Part shown: in pieces, positions 59,901 to 64,000 of the stretch | How the letters are laid out: the number at the start of each line of letters is the position of its first letter | Numbering within the stretch: position 1 is the first letter of the stretch | Assembly: GCA_951217055.1 (NCBI GenBank) | Contig: OX578284.1 | Span: 15,309,687-15,373,686, forward strand | Length of the DNA stretch: 64,000 nt | From: Gerris lacustris | Lineage: Eukaryota > Arthropoda > Insecta > Hemiptera > Gerridae | Direction of reading: 5' to 3' | Program-made: the position numbers and the translations under genes | The notes under the pieces: model-generated | What the model was told of the DNA's origin: nothing | The model's database searches: none | Seen by the model: only the letters and a program-made list of their open reading frames with translations

Positions 59901-62900
59901 ATATTTTATTTTATTTTTATTTTTTTAAATAATAATAATAAGTAGATATAAAAGTCTCTCGTATATGAGAGATCAAGATTTTGACGTCTTGAAGGTTGAG
60001 TCAATTAGGCAAACCAAAATGTTACTGGAGGGAAGAGTGGGTCTCTAAGGATAACCACCGAGTGGCTTTATTTTTTTCTCTTCACATAGGTTGGCCAACC
60101 TGAGCTGTCCGAGTAAACTCTAATTGTAATAAGACTATCAAATACTCATCAAATAGAATAAAACTCAAAGAGTAAACATTAATCAACATCCAGTTGTCTA
60201 AAATTAAAATGCTTCAACTGCAGTTTAGCTGATGCGATTTTTGTTATTTCAGAATATAATAACGTTTTTGGTTAATAACCTACAAAACCCCAAAAAAGTA
60301 CTTGCAAGTACTTTCCTCTGGTTTTTTAATAATATAATAGTACATTACGCGTCGAGTGCGGAAAGTAGCATTTTGCATGCGAGTGTGGAGTTTGCACCCG
60401 AGCGACAGCGAGGGTTGTAAAACCACACGAGCAATGCAAAATGCCGTTTTCGCACGAGTTGCGTACCGTACTTTATCTACGATTGTTAGATTTAAATTAT
60501 AAATACAGAAAAAAATAAACTTGCTGTATGTAAGTGCGTATCTCTCTCTTGATAAAGGTGGGATTAATTCTTGAGTTGTATTTTTTGCCGAATTAATTAT
60601 TTCTGGAGGAGTATTATTCTCCACATTTTCGTCAAAGTCACTTGATTCACTTATTGTTTTTCACTAAAAACTCGATATAAACAGTTATTTTAATAAAAGA
60701 ACTGCAAATTAGTTTTGTTACATGTAAACAAACTTGCTAATCGTGAGTAAAGCTGAAGAATTCCTCTTCTTTACCGCACACTGTGTGGTAAAGAAGAGGA
60801 ATTGTTCAGTTCTATGAGACGTGCATGCGCAATGAATGCAAGTACGTAAATAATCACTTTCTACGCATCTAAACAAAGATATAATGTTTATATTTCTTAT
60901 CAATCGTAGATAAAACTATTTATATTCTATATATACATTTTCAACTATACAGGGTGGTCCAAAAGTCTCCCCCTTCCTCTTAACTTTTGAACAGGTTGAT
61001 ATAAATTAATGAAACATAGGGAATCTATACCGTGTAAAAAGTAGTTTGTTTTTATGCTATCACGCAATAGGGGAAACCACGCACTTTGCCCCCAGGCCAC
61101 CCCACTTAAAAATTTAAAATTGGAGTGTATATTTATCATCAATATTTTGCCCCCTATAAGGGGGCAATGATAGCAAAATAACCCTTCCGAAAATACGTTG
61201 TAAAATCTAAATGGTCAGAGATAAATTAATGAAACTTAAGGGATCCGTACCATGTAAAGGGAAGTTTGTTTTCATGCAATCGCACAGTAGGGACAACCAT
61301 CCATTAATGTACTTTATATATAAATTTCAAATAGAATATAAAAATAAATGTAAATAAAATAAAAACTTTCTGTAGGAAGTCAGTAACAAACATTTTTAAG
61401 TTATCTCCACCCCTTATCATCTCAAAACTTTTAGCTAATTCTTTTGTTTTACATTATTATCTAAATGAAAAAAAACTAACTCGAGTAATATTCATGAAAA
61501 AAACATATTTTTTTACTCTGTGAATATTTAATAAAAATAATTATTAAGACAAAAAAAATACAACATCCTTGAGATTATTTTAAAAGAGTTAATTAAATTT
61601 TTATATAAAGGAAGTATTAATTGTTTAGAAGTTTAAAATAATTACTGTTGAATGTAATTTTAATGAGAAGTTTAAACATATTCAAGCCAATTCCATACAC
61701 ACTCACACTGTTACATTTATATAAATTTTAATTGAGTTAAAAATAGATAAATTAAGAGAAATTTATGAATAAAATAAATTATTTTTAGAGGTACGGAATT
61801 TTCGTTTTTATGAAATAGAAGCGAATTTATGCGAAAATTGCGAATATTTGCGAAATGTACATATTAAAATATCAATAATTTTTATTAATTATGTAACATA
61901 CATATTTTACAAACAATAGTTTTTAATGCCCCTGCAGTCAGATATCTTCTCTAAGAACCATTTTGTCAATTAATATAATAATATATTTAACAACAAAATT
62001 AGGGAACGATAATGAAAAATATATATAAAAAAAACTTATAATTTATCAATTGCCTTAAGAAGCCAACGGCATTGTATGTATACAGTGTAAAGTCAGAAAC
62101 GAAAGAGGGTTTCATCTCGGCATTTGCTGCAGCATAAGCTTGGAAATAACTAGGCTAGGTGAGTTTCCGGCGCCATCTTAGAAGCTCGTAATATGAATGT
62201 AAGCTCAACCCGAGGTATCACTGTAACTGTAGCAAGATTTTAAGTATTGCAAGTATGACCACCTTAAATTAAAATACATTACTCGAAAGCTTCTTAAATC
62301 TTCCTTTTTTCATAGCGCTTCCTTTAAATGAGCTCGGTGATGGGTTCTCAATTTCATCGTGCAATGCTTCAATCAATAGCCAGGAATGAAGATCCCAATG
62401 TTAAGGACATTTTGTGAGCTACTAAATGCGGATTTCTAACCTTTGCTGGAGCAGCGTTACATAGCATTAATTTGGAGTCCAACTAACAGCGTAGATGCAG
62501 AACTCTTTTTTAGTAAATATAATGTCGTCGTTACTGACAGAAGATCGACTCTACCTGAATCAACTGTTAAAATAACAACAATGCGGTATCATTTAATTAA
62601 GATGAAAGGTGAATTTTAAGTGTATAAAAAAAATGTTTTATTTCATACATGTTGTACTTATATGCGAATTTTAGCGATATTTCGAACTTTACCTTATTTT
62701 TTTTTTGCAAAATTTCTGTTTTTTATTTGCGAAAATTCCGTACCTCTAATTATTTTATAAATGATGCTTTATGGAAAAATAATGATTTGCTCTTCCCGAA
62801 GACATATTATATTATATTTAAGTGGTCTACATTCTAAACATAATACTTAAAATACCTTTGAAATCCCATATGAGAACATCAGCAAGAGATTCATGAATAA

Positions 62901-62919
62901 AATAAAAATTCCCAAGAGC
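38340..62919 (-). CDS. INPP5A: Type I inositol 1,4,5-trisphosphate 5-phosphatase (INPP5A family), 5' partial, ten exons
   Basis: The product removes the 5-phosphate of Ins(1,4,5)P3 and Ins(1,3,4,5)P4, ending calcium-release signals, normally at the plasma membrane through a prenyl anchor. Exons on the minus strand: 62919-62856, 59858-59755, 59387-59271, 57248-57193, 56697-56613, 48691-48536, 46389-46265, 45078-45018, 44477-44415 and 38993-38340. All junctions are GT-AG and the frame holds throughout, giving 494 residues plus stop. Catalytic motifs are GDFNFR (about residue 127), CPAWCDRV (about 237) and MGDHK-PV (about 273-279). The end CSVM is a CAAX box. The order matches the vertebrate enzyme from ALGxFYFxHESL to the C-terminus. 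The first 100 or so family residues are missing and should lie right of the window. Ten of ten exons match, so identity is firm. Confidence 0.93.
38994..39892. other. INPP5A intron, no paired repeats seen
   Basis: AT-rich intron sequence with an A run of about 24 near 39442-39465. Nothing else recognisable. Confidence 0.4.
39893..40530. mobile_element. Inverted-repeat element in INPP5A intron with nested MITE
   Basis: The left arm (39893-39967: AGGAAATAATTAAAAAGC, GACCCCTCTTTGGGT) and right arm (40456-40530: ACCCAAAGAGGGGTC, TTTTAATTATTTCCTA) are inverted. The middle is occupied by CTTTAGA-TIR MITE units. Each arm carries a UGANGA-stem-AAA motif described among the findings. Confidence 0.6.
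40150..40373. mobile_element. CTTTAGA-TIR MITE, mini plus full unit (nested)
   Basis: A mini unit of about 60 bp (40150-40207) keeps little more than both ends. It is linked by GGTACAGGGAATGTT to a full unit in the opposite orientation to the copies at 4816 and 16016. Confidence 0.75.
40551..40687. mobile_element. 137-bp TIR MITE, TA target duplication
   Basis: The ends GACCAGTCATTTTA and TAAAATTACTGGAC are inverted relatives flanked by TA (40549-40550, 40688-40689). Inner arms GTCATACAAGCAA and TTGCTTGTATGAC are also mirrored. Fits a Tc1/mariner-type MITE. Confidence 0.65.
40880..41370. mobile_element. tRNA-like head, 370-bp palindrome and a structured tail
   Basis: At 40880-40945 a tRNA-like block has TAGCTAAGTTGTTAG (box A-like) and GATTCAAATCC (box B-like). 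From about 40965 to 41335 the two halves are inverted (TACACATTTACATCTTATAT against ATATAAGATGCAAATGTGTA), centred near 41149. A stem-loop with CTGAAGA and GAAA follows at 41338-41363. Probably a SINE-like unit carrying an inverted duplication. Confidence 0.5.
41508..42201. mobile_element. TIR element with 25-bp perfect ends
   Basis: AGGAGCTTAGTATCAAAGAC with GGACA at the left and its exact inverse at the right. The interior has several TTTCAAAAGCGGACA-like copies and shares about 80 bp with the element at 6730-7307. No full frame. Confidence 0.75.
42803..42978. mobile_element. CTTTAGA-TIR MITE, single full unit
   Basis: Inverted ends TTCTTTAGACTGTTAC and GTAACACTCTAAAGAA around the family core. 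Lies in the long INPP5A intron. Confidence 0.75.
42979..44414. other. INPP5A intron, nothing further seen
   Basis: AT-rich intronic sequence. Short open frames on both strands look incidental. Confidence 0.4.
44415..44477 (-). CDS. INPP5A: INPP5A exon with MGDHK motif
   Basis: Twenty-one codons ending GSCMGDHK, the conserved active-site loop, phase 0 at both ends. Acceptor TTTTCAG and donor AAG-GTAAAA. A 5.4-kb intron separates it from the last exon. Confidence 0.9.
44665..44960 (+). repeat. Repeat fragment resembling a retroelement 3' end
   Basis: A less AT-rich block with in-frame-like text followed by CCTGAAGATACTTCC, a loop, GGAAGTGAAAC and ATCGG. Invertebrate retroelement ends with CTGAAGATG-stem-CGAAACGTCGG text are familiar to me, which suggests a Penelope-like or LINE 3' end, but no protein domain is legible. 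Confidence 0.35.
45018..45078 (-). CDS. INPP5A: INPP5A exon with CPAWCDRV motif
   Basis: Carries RCPAWCDRVLLS, the second signature of inositol polyphosphate 5-phosphatases. The first codon (Arg) is split with the upstream exon. Acceptor TTGTTGAG and donor ATG-GTAATA. Confidence 0.9.
45688..45900 (+). mobile_element. Possible one-ended piggyBac-like fragment
   Basis: TTAA followed by CCCTTCGATGGTCACACG resembles a piggyBac terminus at its TTAA target. No matching inverted end with TTAA was found downstream, so this is tentative. Confidence 0.3.
46265..46389 (-). CDS. INPP5A: INPP5A exon with FPPSYPF segment
   Basis: Encodes LKEYDKEIDEF, then IEFPPSYPFVED and YMTTR, matching the substrate-side segment before the CPAWCDR motif. 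Acceptor TTTTCAG and donor CAG-GTAACT, ending in phase 2. Confidence 0.9.
46912..47246. mobile_element. 335-bp MITE with TTA target duplication (PIF/Harbinger-like)
   Basis: The ends GGCCAGGCGCACAC and GTGCACCTTGCC are inverted relatives flanked by TTA (46909-46911, 47247-47249). Inside is the perfect 20-base palindrome AAACAGTCTGCAGACTGTTT (46934-46953). Related CAGTCTGC and CTGTCTTTGCC blocks are scattered through it. No transposase. Confidence 0.7.
47455..47765 (-). mobile_element. tRNA-derived SINE, minus-strand member of an inverted pair
   Basis: On the minus strand the head reads GCGTAGCTCAGTTGGCAGAG, then a 5-bp anticodon-like stem CTACA/TGTAG with loop CTGGAAA (GGA, Ser-like), then GGTTCAAGTCC. 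Acceptor and T stems do not pair properly, so it is not a functional tRNA. The body continues to a tail ending near ACAAAACCAAAATACAACAG (plus strand). Confidence 0.65.
47953..48243 (+). mobile_element. tRNA-derived SINE, plus-strand member of the pair, 5' truncated
   Basis: Matches the previous element in opposite orientation over about 280 bp, from TGTAGAGGC and GGTTCAAGTCCCGGCACTGG to CTGTTGTATTTTGGTTTTGT. The box-A half of the tRNA head is missing. Confidence 0.65.
48536..48691 (-). CDS. INPP5A: INPP5A exon, middle of catalytic domain
   Basis: Fifty-two codons, phase 0. The part LTLGKKEF then FYQDRW corresponds to the variable helical insert between the GDFNFR and FPPSYP segments. The gypsy element lies in the intron just upstream of this exon, with its left LTR only 84 bp from the acceptor. 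Confidence 0.88.
48771..48774. other. Gypsy target site duplication AAGT (left)
   Basis: AAGT precedes the left LTR and recurs at 54985-54988 directly after the right LTR, the 4-bp duplication expected of Ty3/gypsy integration. Confidence 0.85.
48775..49135 (+). repeat. Gypsy 5' LTR
   Basis: Starts TGTAGCGG and ends CCGTTACA (TG...CA). A TATA-like CATATAAGC lies at about 49042-49050. Minus-strand open frames in it appear identically in the 3' LTR and are not genes. Confidence 0.95.
49138..49149 (+). promoter_or_regulatory. Primer-binding site, tRNA-Lys type
   Basis: TGGCGCCCAACG starts two bases after the LTR and is complementary to the insect tRNA-Lys 3' end (CGTTGGGCGCCA) over 12 bases. 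The match weakens beyond that. Confidence 0.8.
49209..49281 (+). repeat. A-only/T-interspersed leader tract in the gypsy element
   Basis: About 73 bases consisting almost wholly of A with single T residues, between primer site and gag start. Unusual for a leader and prone to length change. Confidence 0.8.
49341..50753 (+). CDS. gag: Gypsy Gag polyprotein
   Basis: 470 residues forming the structural shell of the particle. Residues about 50-190 are Lys/Glu-rich with heptad spacing, likely coiled coil. Residues about 203-370 look like the retrotransposon Gag capsid domain (AAHWWSI at 261-267, then DEFLRRFW at 280-287). The part after 372 is Arg/Lys-rich (RQPRKREED). I see no CCHC zinc knuckle, so RNA binding may rest on the basic tail. 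Starts at an ATG after the A-rich leader. The pol frame opens 49 bases before the Gag stop. Confidence 0.9.
   Translation: MSNNDEKKVAHNVTDRQGKTVKAPPPGIGDGSKDSEKIVAQESKSTIESILDHKLEGFLKKYDTTAKEFQKETISTIKKIGDMVTAQTEKINESVSRLDILEDKNKNIDNLTEKMLEMQRKIESLETYIQEKFGELIQDTDKNERELNCSINEIGTVKESVVKLSQWQNEVSGNLTQINDNVDKMITRVNNIGIGPSVRPTLGGGLLIPENLVPKFNGNKEKQNYITPPTYLKHLDDFFGLYRILEIEKIRFINTAMTGSAAHWWSITAPTIDTYQMFKDEFLRRFWDRSVQRKVYQNLVSGRYDEKGTSREDYACKIIASARDLIPPINDEEIIENLVNHFDQEIISIYFARNARNVRSFTSILRLFDERQPRKREEDKNINKDNAQREGTSRWGGSFDGKDKEKGYRRNYNESKFRNSSENFKNLDQKFRKNAKVNTMQKSEDLEEDFTVENKEEVEEENEMQQTSEN
50705..54133 (+). CDS. pol: Gypsy Pol polyprotein (protease, RT, RNase H, integrase)
   Basis: The frame is minus one relative to Gag and open from 50705. 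It has no ATG near its start, so expression by -1 frameshifting is likely. Numbering from 50807: protease DTGS at 70-73 with ILGMD flap near 144; reverse transcriptase with TIDITSSFW near 341 and FVDD at 404-407 (usually Y-V/I/A-DD); RNase H with D554, E596, D621 and D664; integrase zinc finger H765, H770, C800, C803 and catalytic D832, D892, E927. Ends near YHVSKIKRY. No chromodomain. All catalytic residues are in place, so the copy may be active. Confidence 0.93.
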   Translation, partial: RRGGGRKRNAANVGKLDNVVPNTHGRAWRGEGATLICHVGDDNRIIRICHVEEQSKQDNPFHSIWEDPKQYLMDENHTIEERKRICCPTVMLNIQGKIVKALVDTGSEVTCISLELSNLIIKEYPQVPKLPLANTRILGVTGTKSRIIKEQLLLNIQIGNTKFELPFLPIPKLIREAILGMDFLEKINARLDLAGKTMHFTGSNGEEKVCFSDEILNLGVNCAHKKDKGTHIENGENEIEEEIKAELTTEERTVLKNLLFEFSDVFSNKPGRIDAYQHDIKLQDPAPFFQKGFPIPLSQREKIRTEIKKMVECKVIKESYSEYISPLRPVQKKNKEIRLCLDLRKLNRNIALEHECPPSIESLLARCGQATYMSTIDITSSFWHIPLHPRCQQYIAFSFENRTYVFLVTPFGLKTAQSALIKGLNIVLAGLDDVVIVFVDDILIITKGNYDDHIRLLRVVLTRFLEHNVRINKDKCKFFMKSINFLGFHISRDGISPQKEKLRAIREFPVPKNKKDLQSFFGVINFNSKFVFKFSETVQPLLKLLRKDVLWEWAESQQEQFDKIKRLFITATVLKFPELDSPFYMSTDSSDYAIGGALCQRDDKGNFRIIALASRTLKNHECNYSTTEKELLSIIYSVKKIRIYILNCKTILLTDHKALTFLHTCKLTNSRLSRWILALQEYDLEAQHIAGKENILADTLSRYPPGKDIDPRAYAKGTEFTILTHPLMITPDLSIRQDLANIKQLQSEDNQIQSIIDSLGDNQNNKFKNINGILHCYHNAQWKVYLPEILVEKLIISCHNIYSHIGARKCFKMLSETFYCKRLLQRIKDYTKVCDTCQRCKFPIAYNTAPMQNIIPKRKGELLSIDFYGPLVSSNYGIKYIIVMLDVFSKFIKMYGLRKATSNSVIKKLFFDYVPNYGKIETILCDRGTQFTSRLWREKLNSEGIKLVFTSIRHPEANPVERYNREIGRLLRTLTRHKHNAWYKWLPQIEACLNEVTNEATGFTPIELHLQQKPKRFWYNWVPDLRQNQEYHLMLEIARQRMKKRGERNRRKDAGKSKYFVQFEIGDQVLVKAANMSCAENKETAKLFALYHGPYNIKCRVSSDTYELADINNNTYKGTYHVSKIKRYYRAVKANDPLTVND
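54134..54611 (+). other. Gypsy 3' non-coding region
   Basis: AT-rich, without an open frame of env size. It leads to the polypurine tract. Confidence 0.8.
54612..54619 (+). promoter_or_regulatory. Polypurine tract
   Basis: AGGAGGGG, followed by CTTA and the right LTR. Expected plus-strand primer of reverse transcription. Confidence 0.75.
54624..54984 (+). repeat. Gypsy 3' LTR
   Basis: Same length and apparently the same sequence as the 5' LTR. Followed by AAGT. Confidence 0.95.
55215..55345. repeat. 36-bp tandem repeat of CCCGAGGCGAAGCCGAGGG
   Basis: CCTGAG or CCCGAG starts lie at 55215, 55251, 55287 and 55323, exactly 36 bp apart. Each unit carries a short dyad (CCTCGGCTTCGCCTCGG on the minus strand). 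Flanked by AATAATG/CATTATT text on both sides. Confidence 0.8.
55616..55696. mobile_element. 81-bp mini TIR element
   Basis: TGTTGCCAACCTGATTT and AATTAGGTTGGCGAACA are imperfect inverted ends. No target duplication resolved. Confidence 0.45.
55830..56580. repeat. Degenerate dispersed repeat in INPP5A intron
   Basis: Contains TACAAGTCCGATTTTAATGAAATTT text common in invertebrate repeats. A block at about 56260-56400 (CAGGTGCATCAC, AATATTTTCAAAATATGGCGG) is related to 63695-63800. Confidence 0.4.
56613..56697 (-). CDS. INPP5A: INPP5A exon with GDFNFR motif
   Basis: Encodes APFFLFGDFNFRTDTKSVIQ, the first catalytic signature, with Asp and Asn of the metal and phosphate site in place. Its first base completes an Arg codon from the upstream exon. 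Donor CAG-GTATAC opens the 7.9-kb intron that holds the gypsy element. Confidence 0.92.
57193..57248 (-). CDS. INPP5A: INPP5A exon, YPSEYTKTRQRALAYTLDR
   Basis: Matches the vertebrate segment SPSVYSGIRHKALGYVLDR. 56 bases, ends in phase 2. Acceptor TTGTAG and donor CAG-GTAAAT. Confidence 0.9.
57376..58992 (+). mobile_element. hAT element 1, 8-bp duplication GTAATAAT
   Basis: The ends CAGAGACGGG and CCCGTCTCTG are inverted, with identical 8-bp GTAATAAT on both sides (57368-57375, 58993-59000). Many GTCATAAA and CGTCATA motifs crowd both subterminal regions, as in hAT transposase-binding sites. Length 1617 bp. The internal transposase gene is broken and shortened. Lies in the intron between exons at 57248 and 59271. 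Confidence 0.88.
58010..58715 (+). pseudogene. hAT transposase remnant
   Basis: An N-terminal piece from 58010 (MPKTPANKLALKRKW, then FF and a stop, KPCDKQ) looks like a degraded BED-type zinc region. 58309-58500 gives GEKVKGKLTAVFSRNPGWE, like the middle of hAT transposases. 58497-58715 gives TSSADAERSFFEFKILLTDK and ENIEQHMIIFYN, the hAT dimerisation domain. The catalytic core between them is largely deleted and frames shift, so it is not functional. Confidence 0.8.
59271..59387 (-). CDS. INPP5A: INPP5A exon with VNIHLFHDASN motif
   Basis: Encodes CKWSRKGFLRTRW and FDLVNIHLFHDASN, among the most conserved residues of type I 5-phosphatases. 39 codons, phase 0. Acceptor TTGTTTAG and donor TCC-GTAAGA. 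Confidence 0.93.
59440..59610. mobile_element. CTTTAGA-TIR MITE, decayed copy
   Basis: Left end TTCTTTAGATTGTTACTCCC is intact. The right end is degraded (GGCGAGTACAGTCTTAAA). Core conserved. Lies in the short intron between exons at 59387 and 59755. Confidence 0.7.
59755..59858 (-). CDS. INPP5A: INPP5A exon with KFPQDFFPE
   Basis: Encodes MCFVAVEGRQVFAGDIED and ends KFPQDFFPE, which is followed in the family by CKWSRKG, as here. Acceptor TTTTACAG and donor GAG-GTAAAA. Confidence 0.9.
60335..60913. mobile_element. Fold-back family half-copy in INPP5A intron
   Basis: Nearly the same as 10551-11093, starting TAGTACATTACGCGTCGAG and ending ATCAATCGTAG, with ATAA on both sides. It has about 30 extra bases near 60536-60573 relative to that copy, shared with the copy at 3446. 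Confidence 0.75.
60950..61315. mobile_element. Repeat with mariner-type end and internal duplication
   Basis: Starts ACAGGGTGGTCCAAAAGTCT, typical of mariner-like MITE ends. Two related segments (GATAAATTAATGAAAC, then GTGTAAA/AGTTTGTTTT) occur at about 61001 and 61219. The right end was not resolved. Confidence 0.4.
61786..62748 (+). mobile_element. hAT element 2, 8-bp duplication ATTATTTT
   Basis: The ends TAGAGGTACGGAATTTTCG and CGAAAATTCCGTACCTCTA are perfectly inverted and flanked by ATTATTTT on both sides (61778-61785, 62749-62756). Subterminal GCGAAAATTGCGAATATTTG text is repeated. Length 963 bp. Belongs to a different hAT family from the element at 57376. Confidence 0.88.
62459..62607 (+). 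pseudogene. hAT transposase C-terminal remnant
   Basis: A frame reading WSPTNSVDAELFFSKYNVVV then TDRRSTLPEST is the hAT dimerisation motif. Upstream text is broken by stops. The rest of the gene is absent. Confidence 0.75.
62856..62919 (-). CDS. INPP5A: INPP5A exon with ALGNFYFIHESL, most upstream exon seen
   Basis: Encodes ALGNFYFIHESLADVLIWDF, matching the family's ALGSFYFLHESL. Acceptor is a T-rich tract ending CAG at 62920-62922 and donor is AAAG-GTATTT, phase 1. No upstream exon was found between here and 64000. Confidence 0.9.
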
Positions 62920-63123
62920 CTGAAAAAAAAAAAAAAAAGTAAATAAAGTAGTTTTGAGAGGAAGAATTACAATAATTTATTAGATTGATAATCTTAACTT
63001 AATTTTTATCTTTATCTTAAAATAATAAATTTGCAAATGAGCACCATAAAAATCATTTATACGGGTGTTTGGTCGAAGATGTAACAAGTATAGTTTTAAA
63101 AATCCTCTCATTCATCTCACTAA

Positions 63124-63506
63124 AGCCCCGTTTCCATTCTAACAAGTTGCAGGCACATGTTGCGGGACAGGAGCAATTGGAAACAGTTCCGCAACAGTTC
63201 AGTAACACAAAACTGAAAATACCTCAACAAGCCACAAACAAGAGAGCACGTGTAGGTAGGGAGCAAGGTTTAATTATGGTTTGGGCAGCGAGTATAGACT
63301 GCACTGCGCGTGCGCCTTTTCCCGGGATATGTTGCAAAGTTTTTCCATTGCCCGTGGCACAAGTTTTGTCCCACAGTCGCTTGGCACATTTTGGTCCCCG
63401 GCATATGTCCCGCAACATGTTGCAGACTGTTTCCATTTCAATAAAATCCTGGAACTTGTGCCGGCAACATGTTGCGGGACAAATTTGTTGTAATGGAAAC
63501 GGGGCT
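63124..63506. mobile_element. 383-bp MITE, TAA target duplication (PIF/Harbinger-like)
   Basis: The ends AGCCCCGTTTCCATT and AATGGAAACGGGGCT are perfectly inverted, with TAA at 63121-63123 and 63507-63509. GCAACATGTTGCGGGAC and related dyads recur near both ends. The overlapping open frames on both strands here come from this repeat. Confidence 0.8.
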
Positions 63507-63559
63507 TAATTAGGGTAGTAATAAAAAGTAAGACAGACCTCGCAGTAACACGAAAAGGT

Positions 63560-63900
63560 GGTCTGTACGCCATTGACGGTCATTTTAGGTTTCTGTACGA
63601 ATTACGAAAAGAAACCTTATACAACGGCTCTGTCGGTCTGTCTGTCCGTTGGCATGTTTCAATTCATAAACTACTATAGCTAGGAACATGACAGGTGCAT
63701 CTCGGCATTTGTGACAACTGTACACTTTTTGGAGTTTTCACACTTAATATTTCCAAGATGGCGGGCGACTAAAAAAAAGATTTTTTAGTCACCATGATAT
63801 GTTATACATTAATTTAAAGGTCTTAAAGTTTAGAAAAAGAATATGCAAATATTAAAATTTTACACTCAATAATTTTAATTTTAACTTAATCATACAGAAA
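63560..63900 (-). repeat. Partial AGGG-class repeat end and related dispersed text
   Basis: TTTTAGGTTTCTGTACG, then AAACCTTATA and GTCTGTCTGTCCG, is the inverted layout of the right ends at 2707 and 5907. It is followed by text related to 56260-56400. Borders unclear. Confidence 0.4.
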
Positions 63901-64000
63901 CCGGCGATTATCGCCTCACGTACTTACGTGAAGCGCGCCTTACTTGTTTTTACAGAAACTCAATCATAGCTCAAAAAAATTACTTATAACTGATGGTGTT

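Noticed and set aside
63069..63573. Overlapping frames up to 146 codons on both strands
   Set aside because: They coincide with the palindromic 383-bp MITE, whose higher GC content removes stops on both strands.
62940..64000. Upstream INPP5A exons
   Set aside because: I searched the minus strand for the preceding family segment and for acceptor-donor pairs around it and found only repeats.

Overview
The window is AT-rich animal nuclear DNA, most likely from an insect or another arthropod. It has GT-AG introns and eukaryotic transposon classes throughout: Ty3/gypsy, hAT, mariner, pogo, piggyBac and PIF/Harbinger-like elements, LINE and tRNA-derived SINE relics. No operons or bacterial signals are visible. 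Species cannot be fixed from sequence alone.

One host gene is recognisable. On the minus strand, from about 62919 down to 38340, lie the last ten coding exons of a type I inositol 1,4,5-trisphosphate 5-phosphatase (INPP5A family). All ten join in frame through GT-AG junctions and give 494 residues. They carry the catalytic motifs GDFNFR, CPAWCDRV and MGDHKPV, and end in a prenylation box CSVM. The N-terminal exons are not seen and presumably lie beyond the right edge. The final exon encodes a 217-residue tail, far longer than the vertebrate one.

The introns of this gene are full of mobile DNA. The largest intron (48692-56612) carries a complete, antisense Ty3/gypsy retrotransposon (48775-54984). 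It has two 361-bp LTRs that look identical, a 4-bp AAGT target duplication, a tRNA-Lys-type primer site, Gag and Pol frames and a polypurine tract, so it is a very young insertion. Other introns hold two hAT elements with exact 8-bp duplications and dead transposase pieces (57376-58992, 61786-62748), a TTA-flanked MITE (46912-47246), an inverted pair of tRNA-derived SINEs (47455-48243), fold-back elements and several copies of a CTTTAGA-ended MITE.

The left 38 kb has no convincing gene. It holds nested MITEs and fold-back elements (457-957, 3446-4110, 6730-7307, 7920-8776, 10355-11710, 25315-26555, 29575-29922), mariner relics (18776-19406, 24319-24844, 32509-32953), a piggyBac-like derivative (30812-31402), three copies of one SINE family, a LINE tail relic, and minisatellites of 26, 45, 49, 96, 113 and 115 bp. 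The far left edge (1-456) has a CpG-rich patch and a good minus-strand splice donor, which might be the start of another gene running off the window.

The most interesting items are the young antisense gypsy insertion, the long tail of the phosphatase, a recurrent hammerhead-core-like motif in several unrelated repeats, a MITE core that occurs with two different terminal repeats, and nested insertions whose empty sites can be read from the partner arm of a palindrome.
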